Shown here piece after piece: positions 16,566 to 27,156 of a stretch of 64,000 bases of DNA. A program made the translations under genes and the position numbers. The DNA is from Thermoactinospora rubra. Lineage in GTDB: Bacteria; Actinomycetota; Actinomycetes; Streptosporangiales; Streptosporangiaceae. The notes below the pieces were generated by a model. The model worked only from the letters and a program-made list of their open reading frames with translations. It was not told the origin of the DNA and did no database searches. Position 1 is the first letter of the stretch. Each line of letters begins with the position of its first letter. Location of the stretch: the NCBI RefSeq assembly GCF_002093975.1, contig NZ_KZ084327.1, positions 225,978 through 289,977 of the forward strand. The letters run 5' to 3'.

Positions 16566-17914
16566 GCCGTTCCCTTCGCGAAGCGGGCCGCCTGGGCGTT
16601 GGACGCGAACACCCACGCGCCGGCCCGGGTGAGGGCCTCGGCCTGGCGGCGCAGGCCCTGCGGATCGCCGTCGCTGCCGACCAGCGCGACCACCACCTGC
16701 GCGGGGCCGGCCGCGATGGCCGGGGCCAGGCGGGCCGCCGGGTCGGGGTCGGCGGCGTGGCCCAGCACCACGTCCATCAGCACCACGTCGCCCGCGCGGC
16801 AGCGGCCCAGCGCCTCCAGCCGCAGCGAGGGGTCGATCAGCGGGTGCGCGCGGCCCCGGGTGTAGGTGTCGTCGCCGAAGTCGGTGAACTCGCCGCGGCC
16901 CGCGATCCGCCTGGCCTCCTCGCACAGCGTGCCCCCGGCGTACAGGCCCCTGAGCGGGCCGCCCCCGGTGAACGAGCCGGCCGGCGGGGTCCACGACGGC
17001 CACTGGGGCACCGGGCGGCCCAGCGCGCGCAGCGCCTCCCCGGTCGCGGCGGTCAGGTCGGTGCCCGTGTCGCCCAGCAGGGCCCGCACCACCGGCGTGC
17101 GCAGGCTCGAGGCGACCTCCTCGACGGCCGCGGCGGCCTCGGCGGACGGCGGCTTGGAGATGAGCACGATGAGCTCGGTGCCGGGGTCCTCGTCCAGCAT
17201 GCGCAGCGCCCTGATGGTGGCCAGGCCGCCGACCTCGGCCGACAGGTCGCGCCCGCCCACCCCCAGCACGTGGGTGACGCCCACCCCGGCCAGGTCCAGC
17301 AGGCACGTCACCTGCTGCGCGCCGGTGCCGGAGGCGGCCACCACGCCCACGGGCCCGGGCTTGAGCACGTTGGCGAACCCCAGGCCGGCCCCGGCGACGA
17401 CGGCCGTGCCGCAGTCGGGGCCCATCACCAGCAGGCCGCGCTCGTCGGCCAGCCGCTTCAGCGCGACCTCCTGCTCCAGGCTCACGCCGTCGGAGAAGAC
17501 CATCACGTGCAGCCCGGCCTCCAGCGCGTCCATCGCCTCGGCGAAGGCGTGCTCGCCCGGCACGGACACCAGGACCAGGTCGGCCGGGCGGGAGCGGGCC
17601 GCGGCGCGCGTCGTGCGGGGCGGGGCCTGCGCCGCCTCCCCGGGCGCCGAGCGGGCCGACAGCGCCTCCAGCAGGCGGTCCAGCTCGGCCGCCGCGCTGT
17701 CGGCGTCGTCGGCCCTGATCGCGGCGAGCAGGGCCGAGGGGTCGGCGTCGGGCACGTCGAAGCCGAGGTCGCGGGCCAGGCCGACGTTGAGGTCGGTGGC
17801 CATCGCCACGACGGCCACCTGCACGCCGGGCAGCGCCGACAGCGACGAGCTGACCCGCATGAGGCTGACCGAGTCGTGGTAGACGCCCCGGCGAAGGAGG
17901 ACGAGGTCGCTCAT
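16562..17914 (-). CDS. allF: FdrA/AllF-like, acyl-CoA-synthetase-type subunit
   Basis: 450 residues related to succinyl-CoA synthetase alpha: an N-terminal FdrA segment, then a CoA-binding-like domain (DLVLVSVPGEHAFAEAMDAL, VMGPDCGTAVV, GVVAASGTGAQQVTCLLD) and a ligase-like domain (LYAGGTLCEEA, DFGDDTYTRGRAHPLID). Start and stop overlap the neighbours by 4 bp each, so the three proteins are made together and probably form one complex. Confidence 0.78.
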   Translation of the reverse strand: MSDLVLLRRGVYHDSVSLMRVSSSLSALPGVQVAVVAMATDLNVGLARDLGFDVPDADPSALLAAIRADDADSAAAELDRLLEALSARSAPGEAAQAPPRTTRAAARSRPADLVLVSVPGEHAFAEAMDALEAGLHVMVFSDGVSLEQEVALKRLADERGLLVMGPDCGTAVVAGAGLGFANVLKPGPVGVVAASGTGAQQVTCLLDLAGVGVTHVLGVGGRDLSAEVGGLATIRALRMLDEDPGTELIVLISKPPSAEAAAAVEEVASSLRTPVVRALLGDTGTDLTAATGEALRALGRPVPQWPSWTPPAGSFTGGGPLRGLYAGGTLCEEARRIAGRGEFTDFGDDTYTRGRAHPLIDPSLRLEALGRCRAGDVVLMDVVLGHAADPDPAARLAPAIAAGPAQVVVALVGSDGDPQGLRRQAEALTRAGAWVFASNAQAARFAKGTA

Positions 17915-18825
17915 GCCGCACCCCTCGCACCGTGTCTCGCATCGTGTCCTGTACCGTCTCGCGAAGCCGGCGCGGCCATGGCGAGCACCGCGTCCACGCC
18001 GATGGCCACGCCCTGCGCCAGGTCGGCGCCCGAGGTGTGGCCCAGGCGGCGCAGCCGGGCCAGCGCGGGCGCCAGCGGCGTGCGCCCGGCCAGCCCGCGC
18101 AGCACGCCCAGCACCTCCGGGCAGGCCGCCCCCTGGGCCGCGCAGTGCAGCAGGGTCGCCGAGATCGGGGTCGTGCGGGTCCTGGCGTCGTAGGTGACCG
18201 TGGCCGCCAGCCAGTCGGCCAGCCACAGCGCCCGCTCCGCGCCCGCGCCGCGTCCCAGGTGGCGCAGCGTCACCAGCAGGCCGGCCAGCACGTCGTCGCC
18301 GCTCGGCGTCAGCCCGGGGCCCAGCCCCACCAGCTGCTCGGCCGCGCTCAGCGCGCCGAGCAGCCATCCGCCCGCGCACGAGTCCGCCAGCAGGTCCACC
18401 GCGCCGTTGCCGGCCAGGCCCTGGGTGCCGTCGGGGCGCAACAGCGCGGCCGCGTGCGCCAGCCGTACGGGATCGACGGGGCCGGGCGGCGCGGCCGGGT
18501 CCCACCAGCGGCGCACCCGCAGGCTCAGCGGCCCGAGCTCGATCCCGCCGTCGCCCACGACCGCCTCCTCGCCCACCGACAGGCTCGGCAGCGGGACGGC
18601 CAGCAGGACGGCGTTGGGCAGCCGGGTGCCGCCGCCGGTGACCACGGCCAGCACCGACGGCTCGCGCTCGGTCCGCACCTCGAGATAGGCGCCGGCGGGG
18701 AAGACGGCCAGCACCCTCGCGGGCCGCCGCGGCGCCTCCAGCACCGGACGGACCGCCGCGCTGGCCGCCAGCGACACAGGGGTGCGCTCGCGCCTGGGAG
18801 TCCACTTGGGGGCGCTCACAGTCAC
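17911..18825 (-). CDS. allH: DUF2877 protein, AllH/YlbF-like subunit
   Basis: 304 residues with the DUF2877 core GLGPGLTPSGDDVLAGLL and the following helical region (RTTPISATLLHCAAQG). First gene of the leftward allHFG trio. The GTG at 18825 is used; GTG 18819 is also possible. Divergent from pucR, with a perfect 12-bp palindrome in the gap. Confidence 0.75.
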   Translation of the reverse strand: MTVSAPKWTPRRERTPVSLAASAAVRPVLEAPRRPARVLAVFPAGAYLEVRTEREPSVLAVVTGGGTRLPNAVLLAVPLPSLSVGEEAVVGDGGIELGPLSLRVRRWWDPAAPPGPVDPVRLAHAAALLRPDGTQGLAGNGAVDLLADSCAGGWLLGALSAAEQLVGLGPGLTPSGDDVLAGLLVTLRHLGRGAGAERALWLADWLAATVTYDARTRTTPISATLLHCAAQGAACPEVLGVLRGLAGRTPLAPALARLRRLGHTSGADLAQGVAIGVDAVLAMAAPASRDGTGHDARHGARGAA

Positions 18826-18853
18826 TCGACGACGGTAGAACGCTCCCTGACCC

Positions 18854-18865
18854 CTCCGTACGGAG
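18854..18865. promoter_or_regulatory. Candidate PucR operator
   Basis: CTCCGTACGGAG is a perfect 12-bp palindrome in the 109-bp gap between the divergent allH and pucR genes. Confidence 0.35.
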
Positions 18866-18934
18866 AAAACTGACAACACTCCGGCGTAGCGTTGGCTCTT
18901 CCTGACAGACCGGGTGCCGGGTGACAATCGGCTC

Positions 18935-20536
18935 ATGGAGCCTCCGGTGCGCCTCGCCAGCACAGGAACGATCATCCACGGCGTGTCCGTGGGCGAGGTG
19001 CTCGGCGTCTCCACCCTCGCCGAGGCCAAGCTGATCGCGGGCAGGAGCGGGCTGGACCGCATCGTGCAGCGGCTCAACGTCATGGAGGTGCCCGACATCC
19101 TGGCCTGGGTCAAGCCGCACGAGCTGCTGCTGACCACCGGCTACCCGCTGCGCAACACGCCCCAGTCGCTCGGCCGCCTGGTCGCCGACCTGGACGAGCG
19201 CGGGCTGGCCGCCCTGGCCATCAAGCTCGGGCGCTACGTCGACGAGCTGCCCGAGGAGATGGTCGAGCAGGCTGACCGGCTCGGCTTCCCGCTCATCCTG
19301 CTGCCCAACGACGTGGGCTTCGACGACATCCTCAACCAGGTCCTCACCGACATCCTCAACCGGCAGGCCGCCGTGCTGGTGCGCGCCGAGGAGGCGCACC
19401 GGGCGCTGGTGCAGGTGGTGCTGGCCGGCGGCGGCCTGGACGAGGTGACCGCCGAGGTGTCGGGCCTGCTGGACGTGGCCGTGGCCGCCGTCGACGGCTC
19501 GGGCCGGGTGCAGGCCTGCGCCGGGCCCGCCGACCACGTCGCCGCCCTGCGCGCGGCGATCCCCAGGCTGGCCGGTACGGCGGGCGGCTCGCCCACCTTC
19601 GCCTGGGTCCCCGTGGTCGCCGGGGGCCACCACCACGGCCGCATCGTCGCGCACAGCCCCGCGGGCCAGCTGCGCGACAGCGACATCGGCATCCTGGAGC
19701 GCGCGGCCACCGTCGCCGCCCTCGTCATCACCCGCCAGGAGGCGGTCAACGCGGTCGAGTCCAAGTACCGCGCCGACTTCCTGCGCGACGTGCTCACCGG
19801 CAGGGCCGGGGGCGCCGAGCGGGTCTCGGCCCGGGCGCGCGCCTTCGGCTGGGACCTGGAGCGCCCCGTCACCGTGCTGGTCGCCGAGCTGGACCCCTAC
19901 GGCGAGGAACGGCTCGCCCAGGACCGGCTCAGCGTCGCCTGGACCGCCGCGATGCGCCGCCACGACCCGCGCGGCGCCGTGGCGGGATTCTCCAGCGAGG
20001 TGGTGGCGATCATGGACGCCTCCCTCGACCCGTCCCGGGTCGCCCGCGACGCCGCCGCCGCCTTCGCCGACGCGCAGTCCGCCGCCTCGCCGGCCACCTT
20101 CTCCACCGGGGCGTCGCGGCTGTGCTCGGGGCCGGAGACGCTGCCCGAGGCGTACGCGCAGGCCCTGAAGGCGGCGCGGGTGGGCCGGCAGCTCCACGGC
20201 CCGGCCGCGGTCGCCCACTTCGACCAGCTGGGCGTCTACCGGCTGCTGTCGCTGGTGAGCGACACCGAGGAGCTGCACGCCTTCGTCCGGGAGACGCTGG
20301 GGCCGCTGGCCTCCGACGACGACGCCGAGAACGCCGACCTGCGGCGGACCCTCCAGGTCCTGCTGGAGACCAACCTCAACGTCGCCGAGACGGCGCGGCG
20401 GCTGCACTTCCACTACAACACGCTGCGCTACCGCATCGGGAAGCTGGAGCGCATGCTCGGCAACTTCACCGCCGACCACCACCTGCGGCTCAACCTCACG
20501 CTCGCCCTGCACGTGCTGCGCATGCGGGGCATCTAG
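18935..20536 (+). CDS. pucR: PucR-family transcriptional regulator
   Basis: 533 residues in the standard order: N-terminal PucR purine-catabolism domain (about 15-140, VGEVLGVSTLAEAKLIAGRSG), a central CdaR/GGDEF-like domain (about 300-430), and the C-terminal HTH (TLQVLLETNLNVAETARRLH and NTLRYRIGKLERMLG). PucR proteins activate purine or allantoin genes. Flanked by allHFG on one side and permease-xanthine dehydrogenase genes on the other, it is the obvious local regulator. Confidence 0.9.
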   Translation: MEPPVRLASTGTIIHGVSVGEVLGVSTLAEAKLIAGRSGLDRIVQRLNVMEVPDILAWVKPHELLLTTGYPLRNTPQSLGRLVADLDERGLAALAIKLGRYVDELPEEMVEQADRLGFPLILLPNDVGFDDILNQVLTDILNRQAAVLVRAEEAHRALVQVVLAGGGLDEVTAEVSGLLDVAVAAVDGSGRVQACAGPADHVAALRAAIPRLAGTAGGSPTFAWVPVVAGGHHHGRIVAHSPAGQLRDSDIGILERAATVAALVITRQEAVNAVESKYRADFLRDVLTGRAGGAERVSARARAFGWDLERPVTVLVAELDPYGEERLAQDRLSVAWTAAMRRHDPRGAVAGFSSEVVAIMDASLDPSRVARDAAAAFADAQSAASPATFSTGASRLCSGPETLPEAYAQALKAARVGRQLHGPAAVAHFDQLGVYRLLSLVSDTEELHAFVRETLGPLASDDDAENADLRRTLQVLLETNLNVAETARRLHFHYNTLRYRIGKLERMLGNFTADHHLRLNLTLALHVLRMRGI

Positions 20537-20547
20537 GCTGGGTGCTC

Positions 20548-20763
20548 GTGGATTTGGACTTCGAGCTCACCACCGACTACATCCCGCTGTGCGACCTGCT
20601 GAAGTACTGCGGGATCACCGAGACCGGCGGCACGGCCAAGCAGATGATCGCCGAGGGGCTGGTGTCGGTGGACGGGCAGGTCGAGCTGCGCAAGACGCGC
20701 AAGGTGCGGGCCGGATCGGTCGTCAGCGGCGAGGGGTTCACGATCCACGTGGCCGGGAGGTGA
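20548..20763 (+). CDS. S4-domain RNA-binding protein (YbcJ-like)
   Basis: 71 residues, one S4 domain: PLCDLLKYCGITETGGTAKQ, then EGLVSVDGQVELRKTRKV and a GxxV..G..F ending. YbcJ/RlbA-type proteins are small stand-alone S4 RNA binders. GTG 20548 is chosen; GTG 20542 would add two residues. It follows pucR by 11 bp and may be in its transcript. Confidence 0.8.
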   Translation: MDLDFELTTDYIPLCDLLKYCGITETGGTAKQMIAEGLVSVDGQVELRKTRKVRAGSVVSGEGFTIHVAGR

Positions 20764-20939
20764 TCGAACTTGAGCACCACCCCACTGGTCGGCTGCCCAG
20801 TTTTGGCAGATCATGCCGGTGTAGGTCACTACGATCGGGCCTAATGTGCCCGCAATGGCACGAAGCACAGGGTGCGGGAGGAGCCTGCGGGGCGGCCACC
20901 GAACCGGCAACCCGAGCGAACCAGGAGGGACGATCTCCG

Positions 20940-22358
20940 ATGGTTATGGGTTGGACCAAGCACGGCGATGGAAAGCACCTGGCGCCCGGCGAGGTCGTCA
21001 GACCGGATGAGCGGCTGACCTGGCCGCGTATGGTGGGGTTCGGGGCCCAGCACGTCATCGCCATGTTCGGCGCGACGTTCGTGTTCCCCCTCGTGATGGG
21101 CCTCGACCCGAACGTCGCGATCATGATGTCGGGCGTCGCCACGATCCTGTTCCTGCTGATCGTCAAGGGGAAGGTGCCCAGCTATCTGGGGACCAGCGCC
21201 TCGTTCGTGGGCGGCGTGTTCGCGATCAGGGCGCTGTTCGGCGGCGACACCCCGCCGGTCGACGCCATCGTGACGGGCGCGATCCTGGTCGCGGGGTTCG
21301 CCCTCGCGCTGGTCGGGCTCCTGATCCACGTCATGGGCGTCCAGATCATCCACAAGATCTTCCCGCCCGTCGTCACCGGCGCGGTCGTCATGCTCATCGG
21401 CTTCGGCCTCGCCTTCGTGGTGGCCGACGTCTACTGGCCGCAGGACCAGTGGATGGCGATCATCACGATGCTGATCACCTTCGTGGTGATCGTCGCCTTC
21501 AAGGGGTTCATCGGCCGCATCGGCGTCCTGGTGGGACTCCTCGTCGGGTTCGTCCTGTCGTGGCTGGCCGACCGGACGCTCGGGCAGGTCACCTCGGTGC
21601 TGCCGGGGCAGAACCTGCGCGACGCCGCGGGCGCGGCCTGCCCGAAGGAGGGGCCCTACTGCGTGGCGACCGCCTTCCCCCACGACCGGGTGAACTTCTC
21701 GTCGGTCGCCGAGGCGCCGTGGATCGGCCTGCCCGACTTCCACGCGCCCGACTTCCGCATGGGCGCGGTCCTGCTCGTCCTGCCCGCCGTCATCGCGCTC
21801 GTCGCCGAGAACATCGGCCACGTCAAGGCCGTCGGCGAGATGACCAAGACCGACGTGGACCCCTACGTCGGCCGCGCGGTCGCCGCCGACGGCATCGGCA
21901 CGATGGTCACCAGCGCCGTGGGCGGCTCGCCCACCACGACCTACGCCGAGAACATCGGCGTCATGGCGGCCACCAAGGTCTACAGCACGGCCGCCTACTA
22001 CATCGCCGGCATCATCGCGATCCTGTTCGGCCTGTGCCCCAAGTTCGGCGCGCTCGTGGCCGCCACGCCCGGCGGCGTGCTCGGCGGCGTCACCGTCATC
22101 CTCTACGGCATGATCGGCCTGCTGGGCGCGAAGATCTGGATCGAGAACCGGGTGAACTTCGCCGATCCGGTCAACATGGTGCCGATCGGTGCGGGCATCA
22201 TCCTGGCCATCGGCCCGGTCAGGCACGTCATCAGCGAGGAGTTCACGCTTGAGGGCATCGCACTCGGCACCATCGTGGTGGTCGGCGGCTACCACCTGCT
22301 GCGCTGGATCTCCGGCCGCCGGCCCGCCGAGGCCGAGGTGAGGGAGACCGCCGGGTGA
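20940..22358 (+). CDS. NCS2 nucleobase:cation symporter (uracil/xanthine permease)
   Basis: 472 residues, 12-14 membrane segments. The N-terminal PRMVGFGAQHVIAMFGATF and the paired motifs AENIGHVKAVGEMT and GGSPTTTYAENIGVMAATK are signature NCS2 substrate-site regions. A polar loop at about 220-260 (with two Cys) is longer than usual. AGGAGGG lies 9-10 nt before the ATG. It opens the operon with the molybdenum hydroxylase genes (GTGA overlap), indicating uptake of xanthine or a related purine. Confidence 0.9.
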   Translation: MVMGWTKHGDGKHLAPGEVVRPDERLTWPRMVGFGAQHVIAMFGATFVFPLVMGLDPNVAIMMSGVATILFLLIVKGKVPSYLGTSASFVGGVFAIRALFGGDTPPVDAIVTGAILVAGFALALVGLLIHVMGVQIIHKIFPPVVTGAVVMLIGFGLAFVVADVYWPQDQWMAIITMLITFVVIVAFKGFIGRIGVLVGLLVGFVLSWLADRTLGQVTSVLPGQNLRDAAGAACPKEGPYCVATAFPHDRVNFSSVAEAPWIGLPDFHAPDFRMGAVLLVLPAVIALVAENIGHVKAVGEMTKTDVDPYVGRAVAADGIGTMVTSAVGGSPTTTYAENIGVMAATKVYSTAAYYIAGIIAILFGLCPKFGALVAATPGGVLGGVTVILYGMIGLLGAKIWIENRVNFADPVNMVPIGAGIILAIGPVRHVISEEFTLEGIALGTIVVVGGYHLLRWISGRRPAEAEVRETAG

Positions 22359-23156
22359 AGCCGCCCCCGTTCGAGTACCACGCGCCCCGCGACCTGGACG
22401 AGGCGCTCGACACCCTCGCCCGGCTCGCCGAGCGCGGCAAGGTGCTCGCCGGGGGGCAGAGCCTGATCCCCATGCTCAACATGCGCCTGACCGCGCCGGA
22501 ACACCTGGTCGACGTCAACCGCCTGGCCGAGCTCGACACCGTCGAGACCGAGGACGGCGGGCTGCGGGTGGGCGCGCTGGCCCGGCACTCCCGGGTGGGG
22601 CGCGCCGGGCACCCGCTGCTGCGTCAGGCGCTCAAGCTGGTGGCGCACCCGGTGATCCGCAACCGCGGCACCGTGGTCGGCAGCCTCGTGCACGCCGACC
22701 CCGCCGCCGAGCTGCCCGCCGTCCTGGCGCTGCTCGGCGGGTCGGTACGGCTGGCGCGGCCGGGCCGTACCCGCGACGTGCCCGCGGCGGAGTTCTTCCT
22801 CGGCCCCCTGGAGTCGGCGGTGGAGCCGGGCGAGCTGGCGGTCTCGGCGTTCTTCCCCGCCCTGCCACCGGGCGCCGGCTGCGCCTTCCTGGAGGTCGCG
22901 CGGCGGCACGGCGACTTCGCGCTGGCCGGGGTGTGCGCCCTGGTCACGCCCGAGGGCCACGCCAGGGCCGCGTGCGTCGGGGTGGGGCCGGTCCCGATCG
23001 TGGTCGACGTGTCGGAGCGGGCGCCCGACTGGGCGGCGGCGGCGCGGGCCGTACGGGAGGCCGCCGAACCGGACGACGACATCCACGCGACGGCGGAGTA
23101 CCGCGGGCACCTGGTCGGGGTGCTGGCCGAGCGGGCTTTCAGGGAGGCGGCGGCGA

Positions 23157-23170
<14 letters not shown>
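22355..23170 (+). CDS. Xanthine dehydrogenase-type FAD-binding subunit
   Basis: 271 residues of the CoxM/XdhB family: the FAD pyrophosphate loop AGGQSLIPMLNMR (32-44) and the second FAD motif RNRGTVVGSLVHADPAAE. It passes electrons from the Fe-S subunit to NAD or another acceptor. The GTG overlaps the permease stop and the 3' end overlaps the next gene by 14 bp. Confidence 0.88.
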
Positions 23171-23629
<459 letters not shown>

Positions 23630-23633
<4 letters not shown>

Positions 23634-25990
23634 CCACACAGCTGTTCGGGGAGAGGGTACGGCGGCGCGAGGACCCCCGCCTGCTGACCGGGCAGGGCCG
23701 CTACCTCGACGACCTGGGGCGGGACGCGCTGGCGGTGGCGTTCGTGCGCTCCCCGCACGCGCACGCGAGGATCCGCGACATCGACGTGAGCGGCGCCCTC
23801 GACGTCGAGGGCCTGGTCGCCGTCTACACCTACGAGGACCTGCCCGAGCGGCTGGCCGAGCCGTTGCCCCTGCTGATCCCGCACCCGGCCCTCACGCACG
23901 GCCGCACCGCCCACCCGCTGGCCAAGGACGTGGTCAGGCACGTGGGCGAGCCCGTGGTCATGGTGGTGGCCGAGGACCGCTACCTGGCCGAGGACGCCTG
24001 CGGCCTGATCGAGGTCGACTACGAGGTGCTCAAGCCCGTGGTGGGCATCGAGGAGGCGGCGCAGGGCGCGCAGCTGGTCCACGAGGACGTCCCGGGCAAC
24101 GTGGGCGCCCACATGGTCCAGGAGGTGCCCGCCGCCGACGGGCGCAGCGCCCGCGAGGCCATCGAGACCGCCCCGCACACGCTGGCCTTCCGGCTGGACA
24201 TCGAGCGCAGCGCGTCCATGCCGCTGGAGGGCCGCGGCGTGTACGCCCGCTGGGACGGCAGTGACCTGCGCGTGTACTCCAGCACGCAGACCTCCACGAG
24301 CGTCCGCATGGCCATCGCCGCCAAGCTGGAGCTGCCGCTGCCGCACGTGGAGGTGATCGCGCCGGACGTGGGCGGCGGCTTCGGCGTGAAGATCATGCAC
24401 CCGTGGCCGGAGGAGATCCTCGTGCCGTGGGCGGCCATGCTGCTCGGCAGGCCCGTCAAGTGGACCGAGGACCGGCGCGAGCACTTCGTCTCCAGCGCCC
24501 ACGAGCGGGGCCAGGTGCACTACGTGCGCGTCGGCTTCGACGACGAGGGGCGCGTGCAGGGGCTGGAGGTGACGATCCTGCACGACCACGGGGCCTACAC
24601 GCCCTACGGGATCATCGTGCCGATCATCACCTCGACCCAGCTGCTCGGGCCGTACCGGATCGGCGCCTACCGGGTGGAGTTCTCCTCGATCTACACCAAC
24701 ACCGTGCAGGTGACCCCCTACCGGGGCGCGGGCCGCCCGCAGGGCGTCTTCTGCATGGAACGCACGATGGACAAGATCGCCCAGTACCTCGGCCTGGACC
24801 GCGCCGCCGTACGGGAGCGGAACTTCATCCAGCCCGACGAGTTCCCCTACGACCAGGGGATGATCTTCCAGGACGGCCGCCCGCTCATCTACGACAGCGG
24901 CAACTACCCCGAGATGCTGCGCATGGTCAAGGAGCTCATCGGCTGGGACTCCTTCGACAAGCGGCCTCACACCGGCATCGGCCTGGCCTGCTACGTCGAG
25001 GGCACGGGCGTCGGGCCGTACGAGGGCGGGCACGTGCAGGTCACCTCCGACGGCCGCGTGCACGTCTCGACCGGCCTGACCAGCCAGGGGCAGGGGCACG
25101 AGACCGTCTTCGCCCAGATCGCCGCCACCGAGCTGGGCGTGCCGATCGAGAAGGTGTCGGTGGTCACCGGCGACACGCGGCGCTTCGGCTACGCCGTGGG
25201 CACCTTCGCCTCGCGCGCCGCCGTGATGAGCGGCAACGCCATCGCGCTGGCCTGCCGCAAGGTGCGGGAGAAGGCGCTGCGCATCGCCGCCGACGCGCTG
25301 GAGGCCGACCCCGGCGACCTGGAGATCACCGAGGGGGTCGTCCACGTCAAGGGCGCGCCCGGCGCCTCCATCCCGCTGGCGACGGTGGCCGTGCTGGCCA
25401 ACCCGCTGCGGTACGCCTTCGACGAGGAGGCCAGGCGCGCCACCCAGTTCGCCTCGGCCGCCGCGCCCGACCGGCCGCCCGTCGCCGAGGGGGAGGAGCC
25501 GGGCCTGGAGGGGCGCGACTACTACTCGCCCGTCCGCTCCACCTTCGCCGCCGGGATGCACGCCGCCATCGTCGAGACCGATCCCGACACCGCCGAGGTG
25601 CGCATCCTGCGCTACGCGGTCGTGCACGACTGCGGCCGCCTCATCAACCCGATGATCGTCGAGGGGCAGATCCACGGCGGCGTGGCCCAGGGCGTGGGCG
25701 GCGCGCTGTACGAGCGCATGGTCTACGACTCGCACGGCCAGCTGCTCAACGCCTCCTTCATGGACTTCCTCATGCCGTACGCCACCGAGGTCCCGCGCAT
25801 CGAGACCGCCCACCTGGAGACGCCCTCGCCGCTGAATCCGCTGGGCATCAAGGGCGCGGGCGAGGCCGGGGTGATCCCCGTCTCGGCGGTGCTGGCCAGC
25901 GCGATCGAGGACGCCGAGGGCCTGCCGATCGACCGGATGCCCATCTCTCCGGCCGAGCTGTACCATCTCCGCCAGTCACGCGACGGCTGA
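23630..25990 (+). CDS. Molybdenum hydroxylase large subunit (xanthine dehydrogenase/CoxL superfamily)
   Basis: 786 residues, Mo-cofactor-binding subunit. It has the N-terminal RREDPRLLTGQGRYLDD, GGGFGVK, PYRGAGRPQG, and the catalytic glutamate around E745 in GAGEAG. The carbon-monoxide-dehydrogenase active-site loop AYxCSFR is absent, so it is a hydroxylase of the purine/aldehyde type. ATGA overlap with the Fe-S gene. Operon context (NCS2 permease, PucR, AllFGH) argues for a purine or related N-heterocycle. Confidence 0.85.
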
Positions 25991-26017
25991 GCGTGGTCCT
26001 CCCGTTACGCTGCATGC

Positions 26018-27109
26018 ATGATCAGGGCATCCGCGTACGTCACCGACTCCTCGGGCAGGGTCGTCGAGTTCCGCGCGTCCGGCGCGGGCCTGACGGCGCT
26101 GCCGGAGTCCTTCGGCGACCTCATCGACTGCCGGCTCGTCGACCTGGCGTGGAACGACCTGACCCAGCTGCCGCGCAGCGTCGGCAAGCTGACCGCGCTG
26201 CGCGAGCTGCGCCTGGACGGCAACCGGCTGACCTACCTGCCGCCCGAGGTGTGCGAGCTGCCGGAGCTGCGCACCCTGCACGCCGACCGCAACCAGCTGA
26301 CCGCCGTGCCGCTGTGCCCGCCGACGCTGGAGACGCTCTTCCTGTACGGCAACACCATCGCGGGCGTGTCGGACCGCATCGGCCGCCTGCAGCGGCTGCG
26401 GCACCTGTCGCTCGGCCGCAACAGGCTGACCGCCGTCCCGTCCCCGGTGTGGCGGCTGTCCCAGCTGGAGTCGCTCAACCTGGCCGAGAACCAGATCACC
26501 CACGTGCCGCCCGCGATCGGCGGGCTGAGCCGGCTGCGCATGCTCGACCTGGCGCACAACTCGCTGGGCGCGATCCCAGCCGAGATCGGCGATCTGCCCC
26601 TGACCGACTACCTCTACCTGACCGGCAACCGGCTGACCGGCGTCCCGGCCACGCTCGGCCGGCTGGAGCGGCTGCGCTACCTCAACCTCGCCGGCAACCG
26701 GCTGACCTGGCTGCCCGACACGATCGGCGGCATGCGCTCCCTGCTGGAGCTCAGGCTCGACGGCAACCGGCTGACGGACCTGCCCTCGTCCATCGCCACG
26801 CTCAAGAGCCTGCGCGAGCTGCACCTGCGGGGCAACCGGATCGCCGCGCTGCCGCCGGCCATGGCCTGCATGTCGGGGCTGCGGGAGCTGAACCTGCGCG
26901 ACAACCTGCTCACCGGCCTGCCGGGATGGGTCGGCGCGCTGCGGGAGCTGCGCCGGCTGGACCTGCGGGGCAACCGCCTCCGCGAGGTGCCCGCCGGCCT
27001 GTCGAGCCTGCCCTTCCTCAACCGGCTGGACCTGCGGTGGAACAAGATCGAACGGGGGCACGAGACGCTGGATCGGCTGGGGGAGCGGGGCTGCACCGTG
27101 CTGGTCTGA
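26018..27109 (+). CDS. Leucine-rich-repeat protein
   Basis: 363 residues, nearly all LRRs: about 14 repeats of 23 residues with consensus LxxLxLxxNRLTxLPxxIG. No signal peptide, membrane helix or effector domain. This plant-RSU1-like or ROCO-type repeat class is usually fused to other domains; here it stands alone and cytosolic. Function unknown; likely a binding scaffold. Confidence 0.85.
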   Translation: MIRASAYVTDSSGRVVEFRASGAGLTALPESFGDLIDCRLVDLAWNDLTQLPRSVGKLTALRELRLDGNRLTYLPPEVCELPELRTLHADRNQLTAVPLCPPTLETLFLYGNTIAGVSDRIGRLQRLRHLSLGRNRLTAVPSPVWRLSQLESLNLAENQITHVPPAIGGLSRLRMLDLAHNSLGAIPAEIGDLPLTDYLYLTGNRLTGVPATLGRLERLRYLNLAGNRLTWLPDTIGGMRSLLELRLDGNRLTDLPSSIATLKSLRELHLRGNRIAALPPAMACMSGLRELNLRDNLLTGLPGWVGALRELRRLDLRGNRLREVPAGLSSLPFLNRLDLRWNKIERGHETLDRLGERGCTVLV

Positions 27110-27156
27110 GGGCTGGTTTGAACCCAGGGGTCCCTGGCTGCGTACCTCGTGCCGTG

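Noticed and set aside
20764..20939. Possible riboswitch (CGGCAACCC segment) before the NCS2 permease
   Set aside because: The paired elements of SAM-type or purine riboswitches could not be found; only the short CGGCAACCC string and one 5-bp stem were visible.
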